DNA of 64,000 nt from Rheum nobile (Eukaryota; Streptophyta; Magnoliopsida; Caryophyllales; Polygonaceae): NCBI GenBank assembly GCA_027886185.1, contig WOAB01000689.1, positions 1 through 64,000 on the forward strand, in the 5' to 3' direction. This document shows positions 1-11,063 of the stretch, one piece after another. A program made the position numbers and the translations under genes. Within the stretch, counting starts at the first letter, position 1. Every line of letters starts with the position of its first letter. The notes beneath the pieces were generated by a model. That model saw only the letters and a program-made list of their open reading frames with translations. It had not been told where the DNA came from and did no database searches.

Positions 1-142
1 ATTTGGCCTGAACAGAAACACGGCATAACCACTTGGCAGCGATGTCACATAAGTTTTCATATTTGATGTACAACAATATAGTAACTAACAACACAAGGAA
101 TTTTCATATTTGATGTACATAAGAAAGAACAGAGAAAAAATA

Positions 143-270
<128 letters not shown>

Positions 271-938
271 TAGTATTCGTATCTGTAAGTTATAATGGGC
301 CAATATGCTCATTCCTAATTGTTTAAATTTTTACCAACCAATTGTTAAGTCTGATAAAATTTTCAATGAGTAAAAATATATTTGGCCCAATAAACCCAGT
401 ACAGTAAAAATATATTTGGCCCAATAGGCTCATCACATGGTTAAATGTTTTCCAGGGTTTTCTAGAAAATATCTATAGTGTTCAGATTACACTTGGGAAT
501 AAAAAAATATTCTCAGCCATTGGAAGTAATAATATTAATACATAAATATTCGTTAAGATTTAATATTCGATTTTACTTTATTAATTTATTCTGAAATCAT
601 TTTTTATCTGTTTGGTTTCAAACAATTAATGACAATAATAGATCTCATACAAGTAATCTGAACATATATAAAAATATAAATCAATGAATGAGGAAAAAAG
701 GTTTTTTTTTTGTAGAAACATATATAAAACAATGAATCAGGAAGAAAAAATCAACAGCGAATGCAAAATCCAATTTGAAATTTGTTTACCAGTTTTAGGG
801 TACACAGAGAAACAGATAGAGATCTCAGTGAATTAGACGAAAAAAATTGTTAGTATAGTTTAATAGAAACATGTTTTCAAAAATTAAGCATTTTAAACAT
901 CAAAAAATTTAGAGAGAGAGAGAGAGATCAGACTTACA

Positions 939-2440
939 TTTCTCGGTTCTGGAGTTAGCCAGAAAGTTCTTCCATATCTCCTCATCAACCGTGTCGATGG
1001 GTTCTTCTAGATCTCAACCCAGAATAGCCTTTCCATCAATTTTATAGTATACAAGCCAAAGATCTGTTTCCAGAGAACATAAACCATAGATTTAGATAAA
1101 GATAGCGAGAGAGAGATTTAGGGCGAGAGCAATAGAGACAAAGAGACATAGATCTTACCTTTCAAAGATCTGGATCTCAGAATCACCCTCTTCTTCCAGA
1201 TCTGATCACCATCTCTTGAGACATTTTGTAGTATATCTTTTCCTTGCATGTCGACTTTGGACAATAATGGTGGTGGATCTTTTTTTTAGGGTTGTCTGAA
1301 ACAGATCTGAAGACGACGGCTTTTCTCTTCGAGATTACAATTTTTATGGTGGTGGGGAATAGAGGAAGACAAACTTGATGTTGTTTAAGGTGATTTAGAG
1401 AAAGAGGAAGAATAAAAATGGAGGTAGAGATTCTGTTGTTTGGAGAAAAAGATGGTGAAGTTTGATGAAGAACAGGTAAAGAGAGAAAGGAAATGGAAGC
1501 GGCGGAAGAGGAAAGTGCTGAATGTGGTAGGGTTTCCGTAAAAGCGTGATATTTGTTTGTTACATGTGGCAGTGAACCGGGTCAATTAAATTGGCAGACC
1601 TAATAGGCCAGATGAAGCCAGCCGGACAAGCCCAATAACGAAGACGAAATAAAACGGGCTAATTTCATTTAATAAACTTTAAACCCATCAGCCAAATATG
1701 TTGTAATTGGGCTTTAAGCCCATTAACGAAACCTAATTTCGATCTGGAAAGTTTCGATCTCTTTTACCATTCACCTTCTTCAACCCCCACCCAACTCACC
1801 CCGACCTCCTGTGTTTAAGCAGATCAGATTAAGACATGATTCATCAACATTCAAATCATTTTTTTTTTGTTTGGTTTGCTCGCACAAATACTTCCAGTTA
1901 TGCATAGATTTTCGAACCCCTAATTCGAACCCTAATAGAAACCCTAACTCAGATTTCAGGATAAATTGAGAGTAACAAGAGCAAATTAGATGAATCAAAT
2001 CCTAATTCTCCATAATTGCACCCAAGTTCGCACAAAATACAAAACAAATTTGAGCAAAATCACACGAAGCCGAAGAGAAATATAATATTTAAAAAAAGTT
2101 AAAGGCTTACCGTTCTGACGAAGACCCAAAAGAAGCCAGCGGTGACTTGTCGTCGGAGATGCAGAGGCTTCCCACGAAGCCGAAGAGCACACCGAAGAGA
2201 AGCCCATCGCTTGATTCTCAGAGCTCGTCGGGGAGGAGACGATTGTGGTAAGAGATTAATCACTGAATCGGTTTGAGGAAGGAGCCAACTCGCCGGATTT
2301 ATAGAGAAACCTCTATTTTCCGATTAGCTCTGAGAAGAAAACTCTGGCGTTCGAGTCTGGTCTGGGGGAGGAGACGAGTGAAGTGAAGACGGGTTCAGTG
2401 AATCGATCCGGGCTCACAGGAGGTGAGAGGGAGATTCAGA
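939..2440 (-). pseudogene. possible minus-strand exon relics (captured or decayed gene)
   Basis: Three exon-like stretches read on the minus strand, each followed by a GTAAG donor. The plus-strand CTTAC marks lie at about 934-938, 1154-1158 and 2109-2113. The first stretch has an ATG at about 2207 and encodes about 33 residues before the donor. The last encodes an acidic stretch including EEPIDTVDEEIW. Between them lie C/T-rich leader-like and A/T-rich intron-like sequence. I do not recognise the protein. About 60 bases beyond the last exon there is sequence resembling a MULE terminal repeat (about 2500-2605), so this may be a gene fragment carried by a transposon. It could equally be chance open frame in a decayed promoter region. 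The rest of 268-2500 shows nothing I can name. Confidence 0.25.
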
Positions 2441-2499
2441 TGGGTATCGTCGACAAAGAATATAAGAGTTAAATAATAAGATAGAAAATATAAAAGGAA

Positions 2500-2605
2500 G
2501 ATGAGAATTAATCATAAACTTCGGGGGTATCAACCAGAAACTTTTAAAATCTGGGACACCATCAGGAATAACCTTAATCACAAGGGTATCAAACGGAATT
2601 TCCCT
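2500..2605. mobile_element. MULE/foldback terminal-repeat fragment
   Basis: This stretch resembles the outer arm of the foldback element at 7047-7570. Both contain the order ACACCA-CAGGAATAAC, then a second ACACC/GGTATC block, and end in GGAA(A/T)TTCCCTA. About three quarters of positions agree by eye. I did not find the inverted partner inside the window, so it may lie upstream of base 1 or be lost. Confidence 0.4.
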
Positions 2606-2649
2606 ATTTTATATTATTTTTGTAATAAATATAATAAGTATTTATTATA

Positions 2650-3790
2650 TATAGGACTTTTCATGATATTTAATAGAACCTAATTACGTCATATGACACT
2701 CTCTCATTAAAATCGTCATATGGCATCCCCTCATTAAAACCGTCACATGTTATTTTCTGCTTTTTTATATTTAAAATAAATCTAATTATTAGTTAAAGAT
2801 TATTATCCTAAACCTATTACTATTTTTTTCCTAATTTAAATACAAATCAAGCATAAATATTACACGTTTCACAGAGATTACAAATCCAAAATTTCTTAAT
2901 TATATACAAATTCAAAATTTCCTGATTATATACAAATCCAAAATTTTCTAATCTACTATATATATACTAAACTAGAACCTAATTACGCCACATGACACTC
3001 TCTAATTAAAATCGTCACATTATACTTCATCATCAAAACCTTAACATGTTATTTTTTGTTTTTTTCAATTTTTTAAAATAAATCTAATTATAAATAGACA
3101 ATTATTATTCTAAACATATCACTCATTTTTTTCTAATAAATACAAATCAATCACAAAGATTACAATTTAATCACAAAGGTTACAAATTCAAAATTTTCTA
3201 ATTATATACAAATCCAAAAATTTCAATCTACTATATATATATACTAGAGTATAACCTAATTACGCCATGTGATACTCTCTCATTAAAACCGCCACATAAA
3301 ACTCCCTCATTAAAATCGCCACATGGAATTTTATGTTTTTTTTTATTTTTTTTAAATAAAAGTAATTATAAATCAAAGATTATTATCCTAAACCTATCAC
3401 TCTTTTCTAATTTAAATTCAAATAAGGAACAAAGTTTACAAGTTAATCACAAAGATTATAAATAAACATTTCCTAATTGTATACAAATCTAAAATTTCCT
3501 AATCTACAATATATCTACTAAACTATAACCTATTTACACTACATGACACTTTCTTATTAAAACTGTCACATGTTATTTTTTGTTTTTTCAAATTTTTAAA
3601 ATAAATCTAAATATGAATAAAAGATTATTATCCTAAATCTGTCACTCATATTTTCCCTAATTTAAATACAAAACAAACACAAATATTACAAATTAATGAC
3701 AAATATTACAAAACTTAAATTTCCTAATTATATATAAATCCAATTTTTTTAATCTACTAAACTAGAACCTAATTTCGCCACACGACAATC
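2650..3790 (+). repeat. tandem array of Helitron 5' ends, ~275-bp period
   Basis: Four full units and one partial unit, each beginning with the A|TCTAC 5' signature of the enclosing Helitron. Each runs through conserved (C)ACATG and CTAATTATATACAAAT blocks. Spacing between successive starts is 275, 276 and 250 bases. Units have diverged by substitutions and small gaps, so the array is not recent. Confidence 0.8.
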
Positions 3791-4501
3791 ATGTCAAACA
3801 AGGAAGAATATTACATACAACAATATTGGATATACAATTTTGATTCCTCACATGATTATGTCATCCTCATACACTTCAAACCCTTTTGGGTTTCAATGAA
3901 GACAATGTTTCTTGAGTGTCTGTTTTGCTATGACGATAAACAAGAGCTAGGTTCATTCTATTGCAAATGTCAGTTTGTATCTTTTACACTCTGTTTTCAC
4001 TCTTGATTAGTTTTTTGTTGCATCATCCAGAGTTACTAGCAAGAAAGGTTTGTAGATTTTGATATACGACAAAAAAAAAATCTAATACTACAACCAATGT
4101 AGTATACAAGAAAGTTTTTTAAAATAATTATTAGCAATTTTGAACATCTTATGATATTTTATGTTTAGGGTTTCATTTGTATAAGATTAACATTTTGATT
4201 ATGCTTTATCATTTTAGTATAATTGATGTTAGAGATGTGGCTATCCCCATTTCAAAATTACTTAACCAATTTTTACTATTAATAAAATTATAGAAAGTTT
4301 TGTATCTCTTTCAATAATATTTTGTCAATTTGTTTAATATTTTGTATTCAATTAGTTTTTTTATATTTGCATTTGTCTACTTCTATAACCGTCACTACCT
4401 AAATAATAATATATTAATTAAATATATAATTTAAATATACTATTTTTATAAATATAAGAAAAAATAAACAAATCACGTATAAGGCACGGATACTACACTA
4501 G
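2650..4501 (+). mobile_element. non-autonomous Helitron with about five tandem 5' ends
   Basis: The 3' terminus is CTAG at 4498-4501, followed by T. It is preceded by a weak hairpin (CGTATAAGGCACG), as in plant Helitrons. The 5' terminus, TCTACTATATATA.. followed by AGAACCTAATTACGCC, recurs at 2952, 3227, 3503 and 3753, each time as A|TC. A degenerate first copy starts near 2650. Units are about 250-276 bases and share blocks such as TTAAAAT(C)GTCACAT and AAATCCAAAATTTCCTAAT. The body from 3791 to 4490 holds a 71-codon frame that I do not recognise, otherwise A/T-rich DNA. No Rep/helicase coding sequence is present. Confidence 0.7.
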
Positions 4502-4937
4502 TCTTTAACTAAGCCTTTAATTGCCAACTTAATTAGCAGCCCTTTAAAACTTTGAGCGGAAAATTGAAAAGGCCGCCTTCTTCACCGGCTAATGGAAATA
4601 AATACGAGCAATCAAAGGTGGAGTAAGTGTATATAAATAAATTAGTTCCAATTATGTTATAACTAGGACATTCAACATGTATATATATATGCAGATTTTT
4701 TACGTCTTTCGAGAAACAAACGTCGTGACCGATTTCATCGCGAAGAAAGTCCATCATAGTTCCTTGGAAAATTTTAGAGATAGTCTAGAATTTGTTATTT
4801 TCATCCATAAGGATGCTATATATTGAGAAACCGGCTCTTCTGTGATTTTCAGTCTAATTTTTACATAATAAAAAAAAACATGTATATATGCATGTTCCCC
4901 TTAGTATTCCACCGTTTCTTTGTTTTATTTTTTTTTC
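4502..4937. other. no gene seen; A/T-rich spacer
   Basis: Between the Helitron and the next element I see only short open frames without family resemblance. Confidence 0.5.
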
Positions 4938-6029
4938 CGAAAATTTCGCTTGGTACCCTCAAGATTTTGCATAATTCGCGAAATACTCAGATGTTTGAAC
5001 ATTTTCGCGTGGTATCCCTGAACTATTGTCAAAATTTTGCCAAATATCATTTCGTCTTATAACCGTTATCAAAACGTTAAATCAATTAAAAAAATAATAA
5101 TTAAACCCTCTCACCCCTCTCCCCCGATATGTTTGAAGGCTGAAGTTATGTTCTCCCTCAGAGAAGCCATTGGAGAGGAGGCTCGCAACCTTCGAGCGCG
5201 GAACCTTCGAGCGTGCAACCTTCTCCTCGAGCGGTGGCTGGGTCGTCGCGTTGGCTAGGTATTCGAGCGCGTGGTGGGTGGGTCATTCGAGCGCAGCAAC
5301 GAAGGAGCTCAACCCCGACGTGGGTGGTTGCGAAGGCGGCGGGTGGGTGGCGTTTAAAGCAATGAAGGCGGCGGTGGGTGGCTGCGAAGCAACGAAGGCA
5401 GCTTCAGGTAATATTCCGCGCTCTTAGGGTTTAAGTTTCAAATTGGGGATGAAATTAATTAGGGTTTAAGATTGAAATTGGGGATAAAATTAGGGTTTAA
5501 GATTGAAATTGGGGATAAAATTAGGGTTTAAATTGAAATTGGGGATACATCAAGTATTCCCAATAGCATATGGCGCGTAATATGGGTGGAATCGCCAGTT
5601 TCCTTTCGATACTTTCTCTGATTTGATTTGGCACAGGGGAAACAAAGAGGAAGTTTGAGAGCGTGTACACAGGAGGCACCATGAACACTCCGAATTCTGG
5701 GTAAGTTGTGTAGTATTGGCACTGTTGTGGATCCGAAGACCCCTTTGACCCAGGATGCATTGATGCACCTCACTCTTCCTATGATGGTTGATGTCTCAAA
5801 ATATCAGTCACTTCCCCATATTTTGGCTTACGATTTTATGTGTAAATCAGGGGAGAGGGGTGAGAGGGTTATTTTTTTTAATTGATTTAACGTTTTGGTA
5901 ACGGTTATAAGACGGAAGAGTATTTGGCAAAATTTTGATAATAGTTCAGGGATACCACGCGAAAATGTTCAAACATCTGAGTATTTCGCGAATTATGCAA
6001 GACCTCGAGGGTACCAGGCGAAATTTTCG
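4938..6029. mobile_element. MULE-like element with ~195-bp terminal inverted repeats
   Basis: Left arm about 4938-5130 and right arm about 5840-6029 are inverted copies. Both start CGAAAATTTCGC(T/C)TGGTACCCTC and end in the TCACCCCTCTCCCC block. The flanks are T runs ending in C (TTTTTTTC on both sides), compatible with an 8-base target duplication but too simple to prove it. The middle holds G/C-rich, exon-like sequence quite unlike the arms: 5150-5420 (GAGCG and GTGGGTGG repeats, possible donor at 5410) and 5625-5820. The second part can be read on the plus strand as VVDPKTPLTQDAL-type protein. This looks like captured host sequence, but I recognise no gene. Confidence 0.6.
5428..5547 (+). 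repeat. ~33-bp tandem repeat inside the MULE-like element
   Basis: Four successive units of about 30-36 bases built on AGGGTTTAAG..TTGAAATTGGGGATAAAATT. They lie between the two exon-like blocks, where an intron would be expected. Confidence 0.8.
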
Positions 6030-7046
6030 TTTTTTTCTTAAAACAAAGCTTGGCGTTTTACTAATTCATGGGTTGCTATGTATCTAGCCTAATTAAGCCC
6101 ATCCTTATCTTTAGCCCATTGTGTCCACACATTGCTTAATATATACATATGTATATGCATGTATACATCATAGTTGAATTCATGTTATATAATATAACTT
6201 GGACCCAAAAAATCCGTTCAACATATATATATATATATATACTAAGGATGATTTTTTTGTAAAATTAAAAATAAAGATAATTAAATACAAATAACTTAAA
6301 ATAAGGGGTGACTTTTAGAGAAAAAAAAATGAAAATATAGGGTGCTTAACTGTAAAAAGGTTTAAATAAAGGATTGTTAACTGAAAAAAACCTAATATTT
6401 ATTAATTCTTATGAAAACATTGACGCACAACATATTATGATTGGACCACGTACTATAGTTATTTTTTTATCAAGAGAGTCAAGTTGTATGTTACATACAT
6501 TTGATAATTCTGGATACCAAACGTATATACCGATCAAGATTTGTGTAAGGTCAGTGAACAACTGAGCATCTTACTTTTGTAGTTCTCATTCTTCTATTTT
6601 ATTCGTTGATGTAGTTTTAGATTATTTAAAAATGTAGATATGAAAACAATATTTTCTTATATATATTTTTGGTGGAATAATGAGGCAAAGGCCAATATGT
6701 CATTATATCATTCAATCACTGCAGCAATTTTCTTATATTTTATAGTGGAACATGATAGCCAGTTTCTAAAGCCAATTAATTACTTTAAATATTTTTTGAA
6801 GATATGATTCAATTAAAAGCGGGAACTTTAGTAAAATAAAATAGGCAGTTGATTACTTAGTTAATTAATGAACGGTATATTTTCATTATTACTTTTCAAT
6901 GTGACTTCCCCCCTACTAGAATAATAATTTGGTTTAAGCAAATAGAGAGATAAATAAGGTAACTTAAATGTAGATTGGTAGGTGTCAACACTTTCCATAT
7001 TTTCTTACTTTATAATGTCATTGTTTTATAACTTTTTTGAAAAATC
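6030..7046. other. no gene seen; A/T-rich intergenic DNA
   Basis: Very A/T-rich sequence with a short (AT)n run near 6222-6240. The only open frame above 60 codons (6374-6565) shows no family signature. Confidence 0.5.
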
Positions 7047-7570
7047 ATGTTGGTGTTGCTGAGTTTAGATTATTCATATTGGTGTACCATGATTAATTAA
7101 TTTTTTCTTATTGATGTCCCTAAGGTTTTGTGTTTGTTTGCTTCGTAACCAAAGTTTTCCATATTTAAGCTCTTCGGTTCAAATTGATAAAATTCAAGTC
7201 TACCATTGCGGACCCACCCTCAAATTAATAGGGATGAACTTCTGAAACACCAAAATCTATATCCGAACCATCTTGATTTAAATTTCGAAACAACAATCCA
7301 TTTTCAACCTTAAGATTTCAAATCGAGATGATTCGGGTACGGATTTGAGTGTTTTAGGAGTCAAATCCTGTTAATTTGATGACGAAGAACACAATGGTGA
7401 GCTTGGATTTGATCAATTAGAACCGAAAGAGTACAAATATTGAAAAAATCGGTTACGAAGTAAACAAACACAAAACTTTAGGAACACCAACCAAAATAAA
7501 AGTTAATCATAGGACACCAACAGGAATAACACTAAATTCATTGACACCAAAAGGAAATTCCCTAATTTTT
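7047..7570. mobile_element. foldback MITE (long inverted arms, almost no centre)
   Basis: The left arm (about 7047-7295) and right arm (about 7303-7570) are inverted copies of one another. Shared blocks include TTTTGTGTTTGTTT.CTTCGTAACC, TCTTCGGTTC.AATTGAT and CGAA(C/T)CATCT.GATTT. The arms meet at about 7299, so the element can form one hairpin of about 260 bp. The outer 60 bases resemble the solo end at 2500-2605. The length and arm structure fit a MULE-derived MITE. I could not define a target duplication. Confidence 0.6.
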
Positions 7571-7596
7571 TTTGGGAGTGATCTTCCAATTAATTA

Positions 7597-7840
7597 CTCC
7601 ATCCGTCCCATAATATTCTTCTTGTTTCGGTTTTGTATACTATTCATAGTGGAAGAGAATCTTTAAGATTTCTTCCAATATATAAGAAAAAATATAGTCA
7701 TGTGGGGTCTTGTTTGATTCGTCTCAATGAGTACTTTCATAATATCAAAAAATTATAATTTTTACTAATATGTAATTAGAGATATTAACGATACAAAATC
7801 CGTCTCGACACCCAAATGAGAAGAACATATTGGGAGAGAG
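7597..7840. mobile_element. Stowaway-like MITE, copy 1
   Basis: A 244-bp element flanked by TA dinucleotides (7595-7596 and 7841-7842). It starts CTCCATCCGTCCCATAAT and ends TGGGAGAGAG. The inside closely matches the element at 14327-14585, for example TCAAGATTTCTTCCAATATA-type and GTGGGGTCTTGTTTGATTCG blocks. TA target and CTCC.TCCGTCC ends fit the Tc1/mariner Stowaway group. Confidence 0.8.
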
Positions 7841-7867
7841 TATAAAACAAATCGAGTTCCTATTCTT

Positions 7868-8373
7868 GTAATGATGACCAATCAAATCTTTGTACAGTAA
7901 ACTTCTCATGAAAAATTGGGACTAAACAAATCTGTCTATATAATGTGAAAAGACGACTAATCGTTTTATTATCAAATTGTTTTATAATATAATTCATTGG
8001 ACTAGTATGATGGATTATCCACACTCGTATTGACACGCCTCTCATTTATCGGTCCATTAAATTTTAACATAGTATCAGAGTTAATTCTTGTATGGATTTT
8101 TTCCTAGTTTGTTGAGGCTTAGTCCATCATGAAGGCGTGACATGTGTTAGCTTTTTTAACTTGTCGGCCTTAATACACTAATTGGGCTTACCGACCTTAA
8201 GACATGTTGTCTTGTGTAAGTTAACCCAGATAGTTGCACTTAAGAAATCGTGTGAGAATAAACTTTCTAGATTAAAATTTTGAGTTTTATGATGAAACCT
8301 CACATCTTTTGTGTTGGCTTATCGCGCAGGTGTGTTTCGTCTGACACATCTATTTATCAGCCCACTGGATATT
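7868..8373 (+). mobile_element. possible TRIM or decayed Copia-type LTR fragment
   Basis: Sequence ending ATTTTAACA at about 8068 is followed at once by TAGTATCAGAG (8070-8080). This is close to the TGGTATCAGAGC primer site for initiator tRNA-Met in plant Copia and TRIM elements. A related stretch (TGACAC..CTCATTTATC.G.CCA..AATTTTAACA) recurs at about 8325-8373, as the end of a second LTR would. No coding sequence is present. Divergence is high and the start of the first LTR is uncertain. Confidence 0.35.
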
Positions 8374-8829
8374 AACAGTTGTCGTAGCAGATTTCTGTAC
8401 CACGAAGTTGATGGAATTGACAACGACTGGCCTCCCCAGGAAACTAATCGACGAACAAGATCTACAACCAGAAAACACGTTTTAGCGAGAGGGCTGAATC
8501 TCTCCTAAAGCCTCTCCGACGCTCAAGTCAGTTGTGTGCTATTAGGTTTCAATGAAGGCATCCAAATGATTGTAGAGAAATCTAATCTTATCTCATGTTA
8601 AAGTTTTTAGAACATTAAATACCTTGTTAATCAAAGTAAGCCTATTAATTGGGCCCATTATCCTTGTTGGGCTTCTTTAATCATATCCCTTTAATATTTA
8701 TTATGCTAAAATTATTGAATCATGAGAATTAAATAATTTACCTCATCAACAATTTCCCCTAAAAAACTTATAACATAGCTTCTCATATACTTAAGTACTA
8801 GTATATGTCCCCATGCCCTACACGAGTTT
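8374..8829. other. no gene seen
   Basis: The region around 8311-8508 has an open frame of 65 codons without recognisable similarity. It overlaps the possible TRIM end. Confidence 0.45.
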
Positions 8830-8970
8830 GGTTAATAAAACTCGAAATTAAAATATTATTAACCTTTTATGAAAATGGTTAATAAAACTCGAAATTAAAA
8901 TATTATTAACCTTTTATGAAAATGGTTAATAAAACTCGAAATTAAAATATTAGTAAATATTTATGAAAAC
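8830..8970 (+). repeat. 47-bp tandem repeat, 3 copies
   Basis: Units start GGTTAATAAAACTCGAAATT at 8830, 8877 and 8924. The first two are identical. The third diverges after about 32 bases. Confidence 0.95.
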
Positions 8971-9527
8971 TAATATGGTATATTAATATAAGCTTAATCT
9001 CTTGATACATATGGTGATAAGGATTTTGTATGATTAAAATTGAAAGTATATACTCGACTTTGTATACAAAAATGAATAATAAATTAGAAATTGTATACAA
9101 ATAACTGAATAAAACAACATATAAGTTTAAGTGATAAGGAATGTTAATTATGTATAATTAATTAAAAAGGGAAAAATGGTTGAATAATGTCACATATTTA
9201 TTTCAAATATTTTTAATATATATTACCACTTTTACATCATGAATCATATATTATCAATTACGTTCAATACTTCAAATGCATATTATCAATTATATAAATT
9301 TAAGCATTAAATCTATAAGAAGTAACTTAACTAATAGGGTAAAAACATATTATAAATAATTTTATTTATAAATAAAAAGAAATTGATAAGGTAAAAAGAT
9401 ATAAATAATCTTGGAAATAGTAGTATCTGTATAATTAAGATAAGTTATTCTAGGTAAAAAAATAATTAGATAAGAAATAGATTATATAAATATCAAAATT
9501 AAGAAAAGATAAAATTATAATTGTATA
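8971..9527. other. no gene seen; very A/T-rich
   Basis: Long stretch dominated by A and T, with no open frame of note and no repeat I could define. Confidence 0.5.
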
Positions 9528-9953
9528 TTGATATTTGCCTAAGTAGCATAACTTACGGATTGGCACATAAAAAGATAATTAGAACTCTAATAGTCTAATA
9601 TAATATGTAGATTAGGGCAGGGGCGGATCCAATTAAGGCCCAAGAGGGGCTATAGCCCCCCGTGAAGAAGAAGAAAAAAAAAATACCCTTATTAAATCTG
9701 AAAATGTAATTTCAGTTAACCCTAACAAATTTAAGCTATATTGATATTTGCCTAAGTAGCATAACTTACGGATTGGCACATAAAAAGATAATTAGAACTC
9801 TAATAGTCTAATATAATATGTAGATTAGGGCAGGGGCGGATCCAATTAAGGCCCGGGAGGGGCTATAGCCCCCCGTGAAGAAGAAGAAAAAAAAATACCC
9901 TTATTAAATCTGAAAATGTAATTTCAGTTAACCCTAATAAAGTTAAGCTATAA
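9528..9953 (+). repeat. 213-bp tandem duplication
   Basis: The segment beginning TTGATATTTGCCTAAGTAGC at 9528 is repeated from 9741 with only a few differences, for example GGCCCAAGAGG against GGCCCGGGAGG. The duplicated unit contains host flank, the 8-base target site GATTAGGG and the left end of the hAT element. Duplication therefore followed the transposon insertion. Confidence 0.95.
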
Positions 9954-10202
9954 AAATGAAATTATCTTAAATTCCCCCCCCCCCCTTATCTCATCTGAAA
10001 ATGTAATTTCAGTCAATTCTAACAGATTTAAGTCAAAAAAATAAAATTACTGAAGTTTTTTCCCCTTCGTCTCACGTAAAAATTACCTTAAGCTTCGTAA
10101 AAAAATTAAAATTGATTTTTGCGAAATAGGATTTAAGTCACAACAAAAAAAAATCGCACAGGATTTTAGCCCCCCTGGGATAAATTCCTGGCTACGCCAC
10201 TG
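9831..10202. mobile_element. non-autonomous hAT element with 8-bp TSD
   Basis: Left end CAGGGGCGGATCC and right end GGCTACGCCACTG form hAT-type terminal inverted repeats (CAG.GGCG.A.CCA). The target duplication GATTAGGG is perfect at 9823-9830 and 10203-10210. An extra copy of GATTAGGG and the left end lies at 9610-9618 because of the 213-bp duplication. The element is 372 bp and has no transposase. Its A-rich and C-rich runs (for example at 9966-9980) are internal. Confidence 0.85.
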
Positions 10203-10210
10203 GATTAGGG

Positions 10211-11063
10211 TGAGATATATGATAGAGATATTTTTAGAGCTATGAAGTAACAATATGATATTTATAAGTAGACATGCATGTTCATAAGTTGTGCAAATAA
10301 TCAAATGGAACAAGAATTTCAAATTATTAGAGCTGTCTATTTTCAAAAAGTAAAATTAATGTGCATATACTTGCTCTACTAGTTAGAGGTGAGGTTAGAA
10401 TTAGATAGGTAATCAATTGAGGTTTAAATCTCTTGGGTGACCTTTTCCTCCTTTTACTGTTTTATTATTCTTAGTTGCCTCATAATTTATTTATAAATCG
10501 TGGATCTTATTGTATTTTTTGTTTTTGTGTCGATGTTTTAATTTTAATTTTTACAACGCAAATATTAGGCCCCTAACTAATTACAAATTAGAGTTCTATG
10601 AGTATAGCTCTAGTCTTGAACTTCTTGTACCATGGATACTACTCCACGATTAAGAGCTGCTCGTCCACTATTGAAGTCTCGTACGCGTTCAATATCAAAG
10701 TCTCTTGTTACCAAGAAATATGCACCAAAGTTACATTCTTTATAACAATGAAAGATATGAAATAATTCAACAGAGAAATAATATCAGGATTAATTGTCTT
10801 TATTTCTTAAAAAAAAATCCAAACTTTATTAATACCATTAATGACTAAAAGGTTGTCGTCTTAACTTCTTAACTTTTAGTATATATGATTGTCTGTCTAA
10901 AGACCTTTGAGTAAAGTATAAGCTTCAGTAAAGTATAAGCTTCAGCAGACCTTTGAGTAAAATATGCATTGATCAATTTTTTTAGATCCATCAAAATTAA
11001 ACTTAATCCATTTTCGGTTTACTCTAAGTTAGTTTTTTCCTATTTGTTTTTATCGTGACCGAG
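10211..11063. other. no gene seen
   Basis: A/T-rich DNA. The frame at 10083-10346 on the minus strand reads through the hAT end and is not a gene. Short direct repeats (CTTCAG..AAAGTATAAG, about 10915-10960) are the only structure. Confidence 0.45.
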
